A DNA stretch of 64,000 bases from Roseivirga sp. 4D4. GTDB taxonomy: Bacteria > Bacteroidota > Bacteroidia > Cytophagales > Cyclobacteriaceae. Both the position numbers and the translations under genes were made by a program. The stretch spans positions 1,099,001-1,163,000 of the forward strand of contig NZ_MDGP01000001.1 in the NCBI RefSeq assembly GCF_001747095.1. Direction: 5' to 3'. The notes beneath the pieces were generated by a model. It did no database searches. It saw only the letters and a list, made by a program, of their open reading frames with translations, and was not told the DNA's origin. This document shows, one piece after another, positions 1-8,330 of the stretch (its first letter is position 1; each line of letters begins with the position of its first letter).

Positions 1-1724
1 ATGAAATATCCGCCCTCCTTGGTTACTGCCTGAGGTTCCGATTCAGTCGCCTCAATAGATTGTTTCCAAATCTGCCAACTGCCTTCATGATTGGAAGCGA
101 AGTAAAATAACTCCTCGTCTCTTGCAAAACGCGCATTGACCTGATCGCCATCTAAGTCAACCAGTGCAGTCATCATTTTCGAAGCAAGATCAATAGAGTA
201 TATCGCGTGGTCTCCATCAATTCTGGCATCAAAAATCAATTGTCGGTCATCAGCTGACCAGGAAGGCATATTCAGAAAGCTTCCTTCCAATGAAGTCATT
301 TTAGTCAGGTTGTTGTCCTCGAAATTCTTGACCCAGATTTCAAAGTGACCGGATCGATCGGAAATAAAGGCCGCCTTCTTCCCATCATGAGATAGTGACG
401 GGTGAATTTCAGCCCTTGTAGAACTGGCCACCTCCATTGGCTGTCCAAATTGATTATTGGTTTTTTCTGTAGACCAAATTCTTGTTTGATCCCTTAGGCT
501 TTTATATACCATTCTATCCTCCTGCCTAGCAAACTTTGGTTCTGTGGGTACTCGATCGTTGATATGAAGCCTGGAAATAAGACCTCCGTCAATAGAAGTT
601 CTCCAAAGTGCCCAGGTTCCTGCCCGATTGGAGGAAAATACAATCTGTTTGCCCTCATCGAAAATGTCCAAACCCAATATTTGGGCATCATCAAATGTGA
701 GTCGTGTTAAATCGCCACTGGCCAATTCCATTTTATAGATATCCCTCTGTTGACCGCTTAGATTTCTTCTAAAGATCAAGTGACTGCCATCGGGCGAAAA
801 AACTGGGTCTCGATCTCCGATTCCTCCAGCAGCTATGGCTTCCGAAGTCTCGCCTGATTCGATATCCAAGAAATAGATCTTTCGATTATCGCCTTCTGAC
901 TTTATATCGGTAAAGGCAATGGTCTTCCCGTCAGGTGACCAGACAAAGTCATCAGGTGATCGATAACAGTTCCCTATCTTCACTTTCTCTCCACCAAAGC
1001 TAGGCTCTTTAAAGATCTCGCAACTTCGATTTTCGGCACTCACATAAGCCATGTAATTACCATCTGGTGACCATATACCGTAACCTTGTGGACTTGGCAG
1101 CTTTGTAAATTTCATTTCACTGAGATCGTCCAACATTTTAATATGGACATCTGAATTAGGTGAACCCGGTTCGGCATAACTGAAGGATATTTTTTGACCG
1201 TCAGGAGAAATGGCGAGTGCTCTCTCAGGTCCTAGAAGTGTGGAAACAGGAATTGGATCATAAAAGCCGGTATACTGATCTTTTGAGAGCGAACTCACCA
1301 GGCCAACAGCACTCACCACCAAAGCTGATAGTACAAGCCAGAGCCAACCATTTGTTCGTGATGACTCATTAAAAATGTTAGTACCGGATTGGGAAGCAAA
1401 GTCACCAAAACGCACAGGCGCAATCAAACGATAGCCTGACTTGCTGATCGTCTCGATGTACTTTGGGCTCAAGGGATCATCATCAAGTGCCTTCCTGAGT
1501 TTTGACATTCCTCTTGTGAGGGCATTGTCAGTCACATAGACATCAGACCAAACTTCATCATGAAGTTTCTTCTTACTGACGACCTCACCCTGATGCGACA
1601 CCAAGCAAGTCAGAATCTCCATTGTCTTGAATTCCAACTTGCGATTTTCTGACCCCTTAGAGATCATCAGCAACTCGGGTTCAACCAACCAATCACCTAT
1701 TTTGAACGATTCCTTAATTCCCAT
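1..1724 (-). CDS. CadC-like one-component regulator: winged helix + TM + TolB/PD40 propeller (partial)
   Basis: Reading the complement from the ATG at 1724, the frame stays open for 574 codons to the window edge, so the C-terminus is missing. Residues about 5-105 form an OmpR/PhoB-type winged helix (TDNALTRGMSKLRKAL, then YIETISKSGYRL at the wing). Residues about 126-146 are one hydrophobic membrane segment. The rest carries repeated PD40/TolB signatures such as WSPDGKTIAF and FSPDGSHLIF, so a periplasmic beta-propeller is expected. The layout is that of ToxR/CadC-type membrane-anchored regulators, which bind DNA directly without phosphorelay. It is divergent from the secreted-protein gene at 1872, and a pair of 11-bp-spaced repeats lies between them. 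The sensed signal is unknown. Confidence 0.9.
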   Translation of the reverse strand, partial: MGIKESFKIGDWLVEPELLMISKGSENRKLEFKTMEILTCLVSHQGEVVSKKKLHDEVWSDVYVTDNALTRGMSKLRKALDDDPLSPKYIETISKSGYRLIAPVRFGDFASQSGTNIFNESSRTNGWLWLVLSALVVSAVGLVSSLSKDQYTGFYDPIPVSTLLGPERALAISPDGQKISFSYAEPGSPNSDVHIKMLDDLSEMKFTKLPSPQGYGIWSPDGNYMAYVSAENRSCEIFKEPSFGGEKVKIGNCYRSPDDFVWSPDGKTIAFTDIKSEGDNRKIYFLDIESGETSEAIAAGGIGDRDPVFSPDGSHLIFRRNLSGQQRDIYKMELASGDLTRLTFDDAQILGLDIFDEGKQIVFSSNRAGTWALWRTSIDGGLISRLHINDRVPTEPKFARQEDRMVYKSLRDQTRIWSTEKTNNQFGQPMEVASSTRAEIHPSLSHDGKKAAFISDRSGHFEIWVKNFEDNNLTKMTSLEGSFLNMPSWSADDRQLIFDARIDGDHAIYSIDLASKMMTALVDLDGDQVNARFARDEELFYFASNHEGSWQIWKQSIEATESEPQAVTKEGGYF

Positions 1725-1772
1725 ATACTTCTTTGACACAATATACGGGAGATAACAATTCTGATTGGTCAA

Positions 1773-1794
1773 GTCACAAAATCGTCACATAAAA
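1773..1794. promoter_or_regulatory. Candidate operator: two GTCAC direct repeats, 11 bp apart
   Basis: GTCACAAAATC at 1773 is followed directly by GTCACATAAAA at 1784, a period of 11 bp (one helical turn). A further GTC lies at 1796. OmpR/PhoB-type winged helices typically bind direct repeats with this spacing, and such a regulator is encoded divergently from 1724. The assignment is inference from position and period. Confidence 0.35.
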
Positions 1795-1871
1795 AGTCCT
1801 ATTCCATCCTTTTTAGCGAGGTTGAAAGGACAAGATTTGAATGGTTTTAAATGAAAACAAAATCTCAAATC

Positions 1872-2717
1872 ATGAAAAAGAACTCAAAAATAATTACCCT
1901 CGCCATAACACTGGCTTTGATTTCAAGCGGTGCTTTTGCGCAGGGTTTACATCCTTATAAGCAGAAGTTTGCGGATATGCAGACTTGGGCGCCTACAGCA
2001 CCAAAGGATATTAACTTAAAGAACTTCCGCCCTTATAGAGCTGTGTATGGACGTACCTATACCAATGCCAGAGGCGAAAAAGTCAATGACCAGATCATAA
2101 TGTCGGCTCAGTATGTCTACTGGTACGGAAAAAGAGTGATACTCTTTGAATACCATGATGTGGGTGCTAAGGAGTTCCACGATACAAATGCAAGAACACA
2201 GTTCTATTACTTGGACGAAAAGACCCTACAAATGTATATGGCCGTTGGCCCGAAAGCCGGAACACCACAAGACTATACCAGTGTGAGGGTTTTAGAAGAT
2301 AAGATCACTACCTCAAGGTTGAACACTTCAACCGGTGAGGTCGACTTTAAAGAATTAAAGACTTCGGCCCCAAGCTTTGGGTTTCGCCAATTGCGTTTTC
2401 TTATGTGGGGTGCTATGGATCTAGAGGTTGGTAAGAAAATCAAACTACAGCCACTTTATAATGCACCATCGGCACAAAGCACCTTAGCGGCAGGCATTGT
2501 TACGGATCAGGTGGACTTTACCATGCCAGATAAAACGAAGAAAAGGCCCTTCATTGTCGAAAACACAAACAACCCTACCTCAGCCATAATGCATCAATTC
2601 CACATTATTAATGAGGCTCCTTATGTACTGGCGCAAGGCCTTTACAATGCGGATCAAAAGAAAGTAACAAGTTGGTGGTTGAAGTTGCAGCACTTTGAAT
2701 ATCTAGATGAGAAATAA
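1872..2717 (+). CDS. Secreted protein of unknown function
   Basis: A 281-residue product if started at 1872; an ATG at 1851 would add seven residues ahead of the signal peptide. The 1872 start is preferred because it puts MKKNSK directly before the hydrophobic core (ITLALISSGAFAQ), a standard Sec signal with cleavage after FAQ. The mature part has many aromatic residues (YVYWYGKRVILFEYHD, WWLKLQHFEY) and no lipobox or membrane segment, so it is probably periplasmic or secreted. I do not recognise a family. It is divergent from the propeller-type regulator and may be its target. A strong hairpin terminator follows at 2756. Confidence 0.85.
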   Translation: MKKNSKIITLAITLALISSGAFAQGLHPYKQKFADMQTWAPTAPKDINLKNFRPYRAVYGRTYTNARGEKVNDQIIMSAQYVYWYGKRVILFEYHDVGAKEFHDTNARTQFYYLDEKTLQMYMAVGPKAGTPQDYTSVRVLEDKITTSRLNTSTGEVDFKELKTSAPSFGFRQLRFLMWGAMDLEVGKKIKLQPLYNAPSAQSTLAAGIVTDQVDFTMPDKTKKRPFIVENTNNPTSAIMHQFHIINEAPYVLAQGLYNADQKKVTSWWLKLQHFEYLDEK

Positions 2718-2755
2718 GACTTAACAGCTATTCTTAATAGATCAAAGCGTTGCTG

Positions 2756-2791
2756 GGCAGTAATTCATTCATTTGGATTACTGCCTTTTTT
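2756..2791 (+). terminator. Rho-independent terminator
   Basis: A perfect 9-bp stem, GGCAGTAAT (2756-2764) with ATTACTGCC (2777-2785), is followed by six T. It ends the transcript of the secreted-protein gene. Confidence 0.85.
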
Positions 2792-2891
2792 ATTACTGTT
2801 CAACATTGATCAATGCTCAAGTTCATTCAATCGACATTGTATTAACTGAATTCAAGGATTACCTTCACAGCTCTGACTCATTTGTAGATCC

Positions 2892-3923
2892 ATGAAAAAA
2901 CTTGCGTACAGTGTCATAGCCATTGCTGGAATCTTGGCCCTTCTCATCTATGCCGAAAGTATCCTGATCCCACTCGTATTTGGTGTTATCCTTTGGTATT
3001 TGGGAACATCACTCAAGTCCTTAACTACGAAAATTCCGGTCATTGGAAAGAAACTAAACACCACCATGGTGAATGTTCTGGTCTTCATCATTCTGGTCAT
3101 TGGTTTTGGTGGACTTTCCAGGTTAATCACGTCAAGTATTGACTCATTGATGCTCTCATATGAAATCTATAAAGTAAACATTAACAGCCTGTTAGATCAG
3201 GTAAACGAGAGTTTTAATATAAATATTCAAGAGCAGTTCAATACCGCCCAAGATGGTTTCGATTATGGCGATATTCTGGGAAGTATAGCAGGCTCTATAT
3301 CAGGTGTCTTGGGAGACGCCATCATCATCCTGGTGTATGCAGCGTTTATGTTTTCTGAAGAGACCAGCTTTAAGAACAAGCTCACAAAGATGTTTAAGTC
3401 TTCGGATGAAGAATCTAGAGTAACAAAAATGCTGAACAAGATTGGAAACTCATTTGGAGACTATATCAGACTGAAAACGTATGTGAGTTTGCTGACTGGT
3501 ATTGTGGGATATATCTTCTTGGCCATAATGGGAGTTGACTCTCCATTTTTCTGGGCCCTGTTAATGTTTTTGCTCAACTATATCCCAACCATTGGATCTT
3601 TAGTAGCCACCGTTTTTCCAGCCGTATTTAGTTTAATGCAATTCGGAGAGTTCGGACCTTTCTTTATCATCCTGATCGGCCTGGGAGTGATTGAATGGGT
3701 GATTGGAAATGTGGTAGAGCCAAAAATCATGGGCAATTCTTTGAATCTCAGTCCACTTGTCACCATCCTTGCTCTGATTGTTTGGGGTCAGATTTGGGGG
3801 ATTACAGGAATGCTTTTGAGCACACCCATCACCGTGATAATGGTAATTGTATTTTCACAATTCGAGAATACTAGAAGGGTGGCCATCTTGCTGTCTCAAA
3901 ATGGGGATATTCAGCAAGATTAG
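2892..3923 (+). CDS. AI-2E family transporter (PF01594-type permease)
   Basis: A 343-residue polytopic membrane protein. N-terminal hydrophobic segments (about residues 5-40 and 58-80) are followed by a soluble stretch (about 90-130), another membrane segment, and a C-terminal block of closely packed helices with the family-typical stretches FFWALLMFLLNYIPTIGS, GNVVEPKIMG and LSPLVTILALIVWGQIWGITGMLLSTP. Families of this type were named for autoinducer-2 export (TqsA/YdiK), but many members export other solutes or ions, so the substrate is open. It stands alone between two terminator-bounded genes. Length and architecture are normal. Confidence 0.9.
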   Translation: MKKLAYSVIAIAGILALLIYAESILIPLVFGVILWYLGTSLKSLTTKIPVIGKKLNTTMVNVLVFIILVIGFGGLSRLITSSIDSLMLSYEIYKVNINSLLDQVNESFNINIQEQFNTAQDGFDYGDILGSIAGSISGVLGDAIIILVYAAFMFSEETSFKNKLTKMFKSSDEESRVTKMLNKIGNSFGDYIRLKTYVSLLTGIVGYIFLAIMGVDSPFFWALLMFLLNYIPTIGSLVATVFPAVFSLMQFGEFGPFFIILIGLGVIEWVIGNVVEPKIMGNSLNLSPLVTILALIVWGQIWGITGMLLSTPITVIMVIVFSQFENTRRVAILLSQNGDIQQD

Positions 3924-4127
3924 TCGCGACAACCACAAAAAACCGATCAATCTTGAAAAGCGAGTCAAACTTATTGGCTGGTATACCCGACATATCTCTA
4001 GGGTTTCATTAACTTGCAATACAATTATGCTTAAACAAAACCTGAGGCCTAAAATATAACTAACTGCTGCTGGCCTTAAATATCATTTTTTTTGTTCAGC
4101 TCATCTAAGCCTCTCTAAAAACAAATC

Positions 4128-4142
4128 GACCTTTCTAAGGTC
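4128..4142. promoter_or_regulatory. Small inverted repeat just upstream of a start codon
   Basis: GACCTT (4128-4133), TCT, AAGGTC (4137-4142) ends 11 bp before the ATG at 4154. In RNA it would pair the AAGG that could act as a weak ribosome-binding site. It could be an operator or a translational hairpin, or chance. Confidence 0.25.
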
Positions 4143-4153
4143 AAAAACAAATT

Positions 4154-4552
4154 ATGCGAAACGATAACCTCCAGATTAGTGCTTTCTATCCTTTGTGGAA
4201 AAAATACAAGCCTGTAGTTCTGAAATTGATGGTTGATGCCGAAAATGGACCTCAGTCTTACCCCCTTTCAAAGCATGAGTTTACTGATCTAGCTCCTAAG
4301 AAGAACATTGTATACTCCTTTAAAATCGACATTTTCCAAAGCAAGCCTTTGGTTGCCATCAAGACTTCGTTAGTAGCGCAAGACTTTATGGAAATGATCA
4401 AACAGTCGGGCAAGGCCATTGAGCTTATGGATGTTGCTACTTATCACATCGAATTAGACAAGCAGTTTATGCTCAATATCAGCTGCACTCCTGTAGCCAA
4501 TGAAACCGAAGAGGCCCCTGAAGAAGAGGCAGAAAAAGAAACGGAAGAATAA
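4154..4552 (+). CDS. Conserved-looking small cytoplasmic protein, unknown function, acidic tail
   Basis: A 132-residue protein with no signal peptide or membrane segment. Residues 1-115 look like a compact alpha/beta domain (YPLWKKYKPVVLKLMVDA; VYSFKIDIFQSKPLVAIKT). The last 17 residues are almost all Glu (EEAPEEEAEKETEE). I do not recognise the family. The stop codon sits in the loop of the transcription terminator, so the tail-coding DNA and the terminator overlap. It converges on the cold-shock-domain gene. Confidence 0.8.
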   Translation: MRNDNLQISAFYPLWKKYKPVVLKLMVDAENGPQSYPLSKHEFTDLAPKKNIVYSFKIDIFQSKPLVAIKTSLVAQDFMEMIKQSGKAIELMDVATYHIELDKQFMLNISCTPVANETEEAPEEEAEKETEE

Positions 4553-4575
4553 TATTCTTCCGTTTTTTATTTTTT
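4542..4575 (+). terminator. Rho-independent terminator overlapping the stop codon
   Basis: CGGAAGAAT (4542-4550) pairs perfectly with ATTCTTCCG (4554-4562) around a three-base AAT loop, followed by TTTTTTATTTTTT. The TAA stop (4550-4552) spans the stem-loop boundary. A-rich DNA on the left side may make it act in both directions between the convergent genes. Confidence 0.8.
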
Positions 4576-4598
4576 AGATGTAGAGGTAATTCAGAATA

Positions 4599-5051
4599 TC
4601 AGCGAATAACTTTCACGCTGACAGCATTCATACCTTTCATTCCCTTCTCTAAGAGAAAGCTCACTTTATCTCCTTCTTGAATTGGCTCCATCAAGCCATT
4701 TACGTGGACAAAGAATCGTTCTTGGGTTCCATCTTGATTGATAAAACCATAGCCTTTTGAATCGTTGAAAAAGGACACTTTGCCACGTCTCTCGGCAGTC
4801 ATATCTTCCTTCTCCTGTTTTGGAACTCCAATCTCAATACTAGAAGCCTTAACTTCTTTCTTCTTTACTGTCGGATCAGGTGGCGTATCGGTGATGTTAC
4901 CAAACTCATCTACATAAGCCATCATTTCATCAAGACCACCACCAGAAGCATTAGCTCTTCGCTCCTCCTTCTTCATTTCCTTTTCTTTACGCTTCTGTAA
5001 GCGCTTCTTCTCTCTTTCTTTTTTCTGGAACGTGTTCTGTGATCTTGCCAT
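4599..5051 (-). CDS. Cold-shock-domain protein with long charged N-terminal extension
   Basis: A 150-residue protein. The last 63 residues are a cold-shock domain: GKVSFFNDSKGYGFI carries the RNP1 motif and FFVHV the RNP2 motif, ending in the usual GMNAVSVKVIR. Residues 1-35 are highly basic (repeated KKEREKKR-type clusters), and an acidic/Pro linker with DEFGNITDTPPDP joins the parts. Single-domain Csp proteins have about 65-70 residues, so this is the extended form seen in Bacteroidota, presumably an RNA chaperone with an added RNA-binding arm. It is monocistronic. An unusually perfect UUCG-type hairpin (5161-5174) lies about 110 bp upstream. Confidence 0.9.
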   Translation of the reverse strand: MARSQNTFQKKEREKKRLQKRKEKEMKKEERRANASGGGLDEMMAYVDEFGNITDTPPDPTVKKKEVKASSIEIGVPKQEKEDMTAERRGKVSFFNDSKGYGFINQDGTQERFFVHVNGLMEPIQEGDKVSFLLEKGMKGMNAVSVKVIR

Positions 5052-5160
5052 TCAGTCTATAAATCTTTGATAATTAGGTTCGATGCAATTTAGCCAATTT
5101 GTGTGGGTTTATGAGCCCCATCAGTTCAAAAGATTTCTAAAAGAGGAATAAAAGGATTCA

Positions 5161-5174
5161 TTCACTTCGGTGAA
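5161..5174. other. Short TTCG-tetraloop hairpin in the csp-padR intergenic region
   Basis: TTCAC-TTCG-GTGAA is a perfect 5-bp stem closed C(TTCG)G on the plus strand. There is no following T-run, so it is not a classic terminator. The rest of 5052-5346 shows no gene. Confidence 0.3.
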
Positions 5175-5310
5175 AGACCTTAACGCACTCAAACAACTGT
5201 ACGCTATTAATTCAATTATTGTACAAGATCGAACAAGTAAGTCCCGAGTTACATAGCACTACCCCTGCCTATTGCCTCTAATACTAATATTTCGTTTTTG
5301 GTAAAGTATT

Positions 5311-5335
5311 TGTTATACCGAAATAGATGTTATAC
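5311..5335. promoter_or_regulatory. Direct repeat TGTTATAC x2 upstream of padR
   Basis: Identical octamers TGTTATAC lie at 5311-5318 and 5328-5335, 17 bp apart, the second ending 11 bp before the PadR start codon. The first also sits in an imperfect inverted repeat (GGTAAAGT...GTTATACC). PadR proteins usually repress their own operon from sites in this position, so this is a candidate autoregulatory operator. Confidence 0.35.
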
Positions 5336-5346
5336 AAAATGAACTT

Positions 5347-5694
5347 ATGAGAAGGAGCGATTTAGGTGAGTTTGAGGAACTTGTACTGTTAACAGTTGCA
5401 GTATTGTTTCCTTCGGCATATAGCGTAGCCGTAGCCGAAGAATTGGAAAGACAGACAGGTAAAGTGGTGACGACTGGTGCTGTTCATTCTGCTCTTCAGA
5501 GACTTGAAAAGAAAGGTTATCTGGAGTCCGCTATGGGCGAGGCCACGAAAGAACGCGGAGGAAGAAGAAAACGACTCTTTACAGTGACCACCCTCGGAAG
5601 CCAAATGCTTCATACCGTCAAATCTGTCCGGGATAACCTATGGGGAAACATTGCTCCTGGATCACTCCCCTCACTAAACTTAAATAGTCAATGA
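5347..5694 (+). CDS. PadR family transcriptional regulator
   Basis: A 115-residue winged-helix protein of normal short PadR length. It has the typical opening (LGEFEELVLLTVAVL), a recognition-helix region TGAVHSALQRLEKKGYLES, and the wing with GGRRKRLFTVTTLG. Its last four bases (ATGA) overlap the start of the ABC permease gene, so the two are translationally coupled. PadR + FtsX-type permease pairs recur in Cytophagales; the regulator probably controls the transporter in response to a small hydrophobic compound or envelope stress, but the ligand cannot be read from sequence. Confidence 0.93.
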   Translation: MRRSDLGEFEELVLLTVAVLFPSAYSVAVAEELERQTGKVVTTGAVHSALQRLEKKGYLESAMGEATKERGGRRKRLFTVTTLGSQMLHTVKSVRDNLWGNIAPGSLPSLNLNSQ

Positions 5695-8327
5695 GCCAAT
5701 ACAAGTCCACTCCCAAGTGGCTGGACAAGCTCGTAGAATGGCTTTGTCCCTATGAATTGCATGAAGAAGTCTTTGGTGATCTACATGAGCGATTTCAGCA
5801 CATGGTTGATAAAAAGGGACTCAGGCATGCCAAACTAAGATACCCTCTTGAAGTCCTAGTTTATTTAAAATCCACAGTCTCATTCAAAAGGAAATCAAAC
5901 AGATCTAAAACCCAATTTACCGCTATGTTTAAGCACTACTTCACTACGGCAACAAGAAACATTATCCGCAATAAATCCTTTTCATTCATTAATGTAATGG
6001 GCCTTGTTTTGGGCATATCTTCTTTCTTACTGATCAATTTGTGGGTAAATGACGAAAGATCAATCGACAACTTCCATGAAAATCAGGGCGACTTATACGC
6101 ACTTTATTTGACTTCAGAGATTAATGGTGAGGTCTCCGGAGATTATGATATTAAAGAATGGGAGCTCTTTAGTAATAGAAATGTATGGCTAGCTGAAGAG
6201 TTACCCAAAGTAATCCCTGAAATAAAGCACATAGCTACCTATATCACAAGTTATGAGCTTCCATGGGGATACCCTAACACCTTCCAAGTCGGAGATGTAA
6301 AACATCGACTTGAAGGAGCCATTACTGGAAACGACTTCTTTAAGATGTTCTCTTATCCAATACTATATGGAGACAAAGAGAACCCTCTCACCAGAGCCAA
6401 AACACTTGTTATTTCAGAATACATGGCATCCATTTTCTTTGAGAACCCTCAAGACGCTGTGGGCAAAACGATCCGCTATGAGAACACGCTGGATATGAAA
6501 ATCACAGGTGTTTTTAAGAACATACAAGCCAATAGTTCCCTTCAGTTCGATTACCTAATCAGTTGGGAAGATGCCGAAAGCCTGCCTATTGTCATGTCCG
6601 ATAACAAAGCCCCTACATTCATACAATTGCATGCCAATGCTGATCCTGAATTAGTCGCACAAAAACTTAAGGCATTCGATGACTCTAGTAATAACCCTGC
6701 TTACGAAAGGTTAGAATTAGGCTTACAACCTTATGGCGATCAATATCTCATCTCGAAATTCGAAAATGGCAAACCCGTCTCAGGACGCATTGAATACATC
6801 AACATTTTCAGTGGTGTGGCCATTTTCGTGTTGATTATAGCCTGTATCAACTTTATGAACCTAGCGACAAGCCGTTCGCTCAAAAGAGCCAAAGAAGTTG
6901 GTGTCAGGAAGGTAATAGGTTCTTCAAAAGGTTACTTGATTGGTCAGTTCCTTGGCGAATCAATACTTCTCACTTCGATTGCCATGATTGTATCTGTTAT
7001 CACTGTCAGTGCAATTGTTCCTTACTTCAATAACTTCACGGGTAAGGAAATGGCGCTACCGCTGTCCGAGCCTTTTTATTGGTTGTTTCTCATAATTATC
7101 GTCTTAGTCACCGGAGTCCTTTCTGGGGCCTATCCGGCTGTATTCTTATCTTCCTTGCAGCCTGCAAAGGTGTTGAAGGGAATGGCAAGGTTTACTAACA
7201 CTGCCAAATTCTTTAGAAAAGGCCTTGCCACGTTTCAGTTTAGCCTATCCATCCTTTTGCTGATCGCTACCCTGGTCGTTTCTCGACAGACTGACTACAT
7301 TCAAAACACTAACCTCGGATATGACAAAGAGAACGTCATCTACGTAAGAATCGAAGGGGATCTTGTCAGCAAGTATCACTTATTCAAAGAAAGTTTATTG
7401 ACCAAATCTGGAATTGCTATGGTTGATAGAAGCAGCGAAGCACCTCATGACATGGCTTTCGAAATAGCAGGCCCTTTTGCCTGGGAAGGCATGGAAGAGA
7501 ATCGACAGATGAGTTTCAAACCCACATCCGTAGGCTTTGACTTCCTGGAAATGATGGGCTTAGAGATTGTTGAAGGCCGGGGCTTTGACAAAACAATACC
7601 TACTGACACCGCTGCCTTTATGATCAACGAAACTGCATTGAAGCAAATGAACCTCGATCAACCTTTGGGCAAGCGTATTTCTGCATGGACAAAACAAGGA
7701 AGAATCATAGGTGTGCTGAAGGATTATCACACGCACTCGCTGCACGAGCCAATTAAGCCTTTAATCGTTGATGTTAAGGAGGATCTGAACTTTGGAATTA
7801 TCATGGTAAAAACACTCCCTGGTCAAACACAAAAGGCGATTGAGAGCCTAGAAGAAGTTTCCGCCAATATTAACCCCAACTATCCACTTGAATATCAATT
7901 CATGGACTTGGAATATGCTGAACTTTACAAAAACGAAAAAGTAGTAAGCAGCCTCTCTAATATATTCGCCATACTTGCCATTATGATTTCTTGTCTTGGC
8001 TTGCTCGGCCTGGCCATGTTCTCAGCAGAACAACGCATTAAGGAGATTGGGGTCCGAAAGGTTCTAGGTGCTTCGGTAGCCAGTATTATCAAGCTCTTCT
8101 CAAAGGACTTTTTGCAGCTCGTTGTCTGGTCATTCGTGATTGCCACACCCATAGCAGCATACTTAATGAAGAACTGGCTTGAAGGCTTCGCCTATCAAAT
8201 CAATCTATCTTGGTGGATATTCGCCCTAACAGGCCTTCTGGCCTTGATCATTGCTTTCTTGACCGTTGCCTATCAGACTTTTTCAGCCGCTAAGGCCAAC
8301 CCAATCAAGAACTTAAGGACAGAATAG
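5691..8327 (+). CDS. ABC transporter permease, FtsX/MacB type with N-terminal prefix domain
   Basis: An 878-residue protein. Residues about 1-65 form the permease prefix domain that accompanies PadR-linked permeases (WLDKLVEWLCPYELHEEVFG). Then follow a membrane segment (SFSFINVMGLVLGISSFLLI), a MacB-type periplasmic core domain, an FtsX block around residues 370-500 (GVRKVIGSSKGYLIGQF), a second MacB-type domain, and a second FtsX block near the C-terminus (EIGVRKVLGASVASII). It is thus the two-repeat form of about 800-880 residues. No ATPase is encoded next to it, so it must borrow a LolD/MacB-like ATPase from elsewhere. Function: probably mechanotransmission or export of lipid/peptide, not transport through a channel. 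Confidence 0.93.
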   Translation: MSQYKSTPKWLDKLVEWLCPYELHEEVFGDLHERFQHMVDKKGLRHAKLRYPLEVLVYLKSTVSFKRKSNRSKTQFTAMFKHYFTTATRNIIRNKSFSFINVMGLVLGISSFLLINLWVNDERSIDNFHENQGDLYALYLTSEINGEVSGDYDIKEWELFSNRNVWLAEELPKVIPEIKHIATYITSYELPWGYPNTFQVGDVKHRLEGAITGNDFFKMFSYPILYGDKENPLTRAKTLVISEYMASIFFENPQDAVGKTIRYENTLDMKITGVFKNIQANSSLQFDYLISWEDAESLPIVMSDNKAPTFIQLHANADPELVAQKLKAFDDSSNNPAYERLELGLQPYGDQYLISKFENGKPVSGRIEYINIFSGVAIFVLIIACINFMNLATSRSLKRAKEVGVRKVIGSSKGYLIGQFLGESILLTSIAMIVSVITVSAIVPYFNNFTGKEMALPLSEPFYWLFLIIIVLVTGVLSGAYPAVFLSSLQPAKVLKGMARFTNTAKFFRKGLATFQFSLSILLLIATLVVSRQTDYIQNTNLGYDKENVIYVRIEGDLVSKYHLFKESLLTKSGIAMVDRSSEAPHDMAFEIAGPFAWEGMEENRQMSFKPTSVGFDFLEMMGLEIVEGRGFDKTIPTDTAAFMINETALKQMNLDQPLGKRISAWTKQGRIIGVLKDYHTHSLHEPIKPLIVDVKEDLNFGIIMVKTLPGQTQKAIESLEEVSANINPNYPLEYQFMDLEYAELYKNEKVVSSLSNIFAILAIMISCLGLLGLAMFSAEQRIKEIGVRKVLGASVASIIKLFSKDFLQLVVWSFVIATPIAAYLMKNWLEGFAYQINLSWWIFALTGLLALIIAFLTVAYQTFSAAKANPIKNLRTE

Positions 8328-8330
8328 CGC

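Noticed and set aside
494..694. 66-codon minus-strand frame
   Set aside because: It lies inside the propeller part of the large regulator in another frame.
3847..4059. 70-codon plus-strand frame after the AI-2E permease
   Set aside because: It mostly overlaps the permease out of frame, with no start context or family-like sequence.
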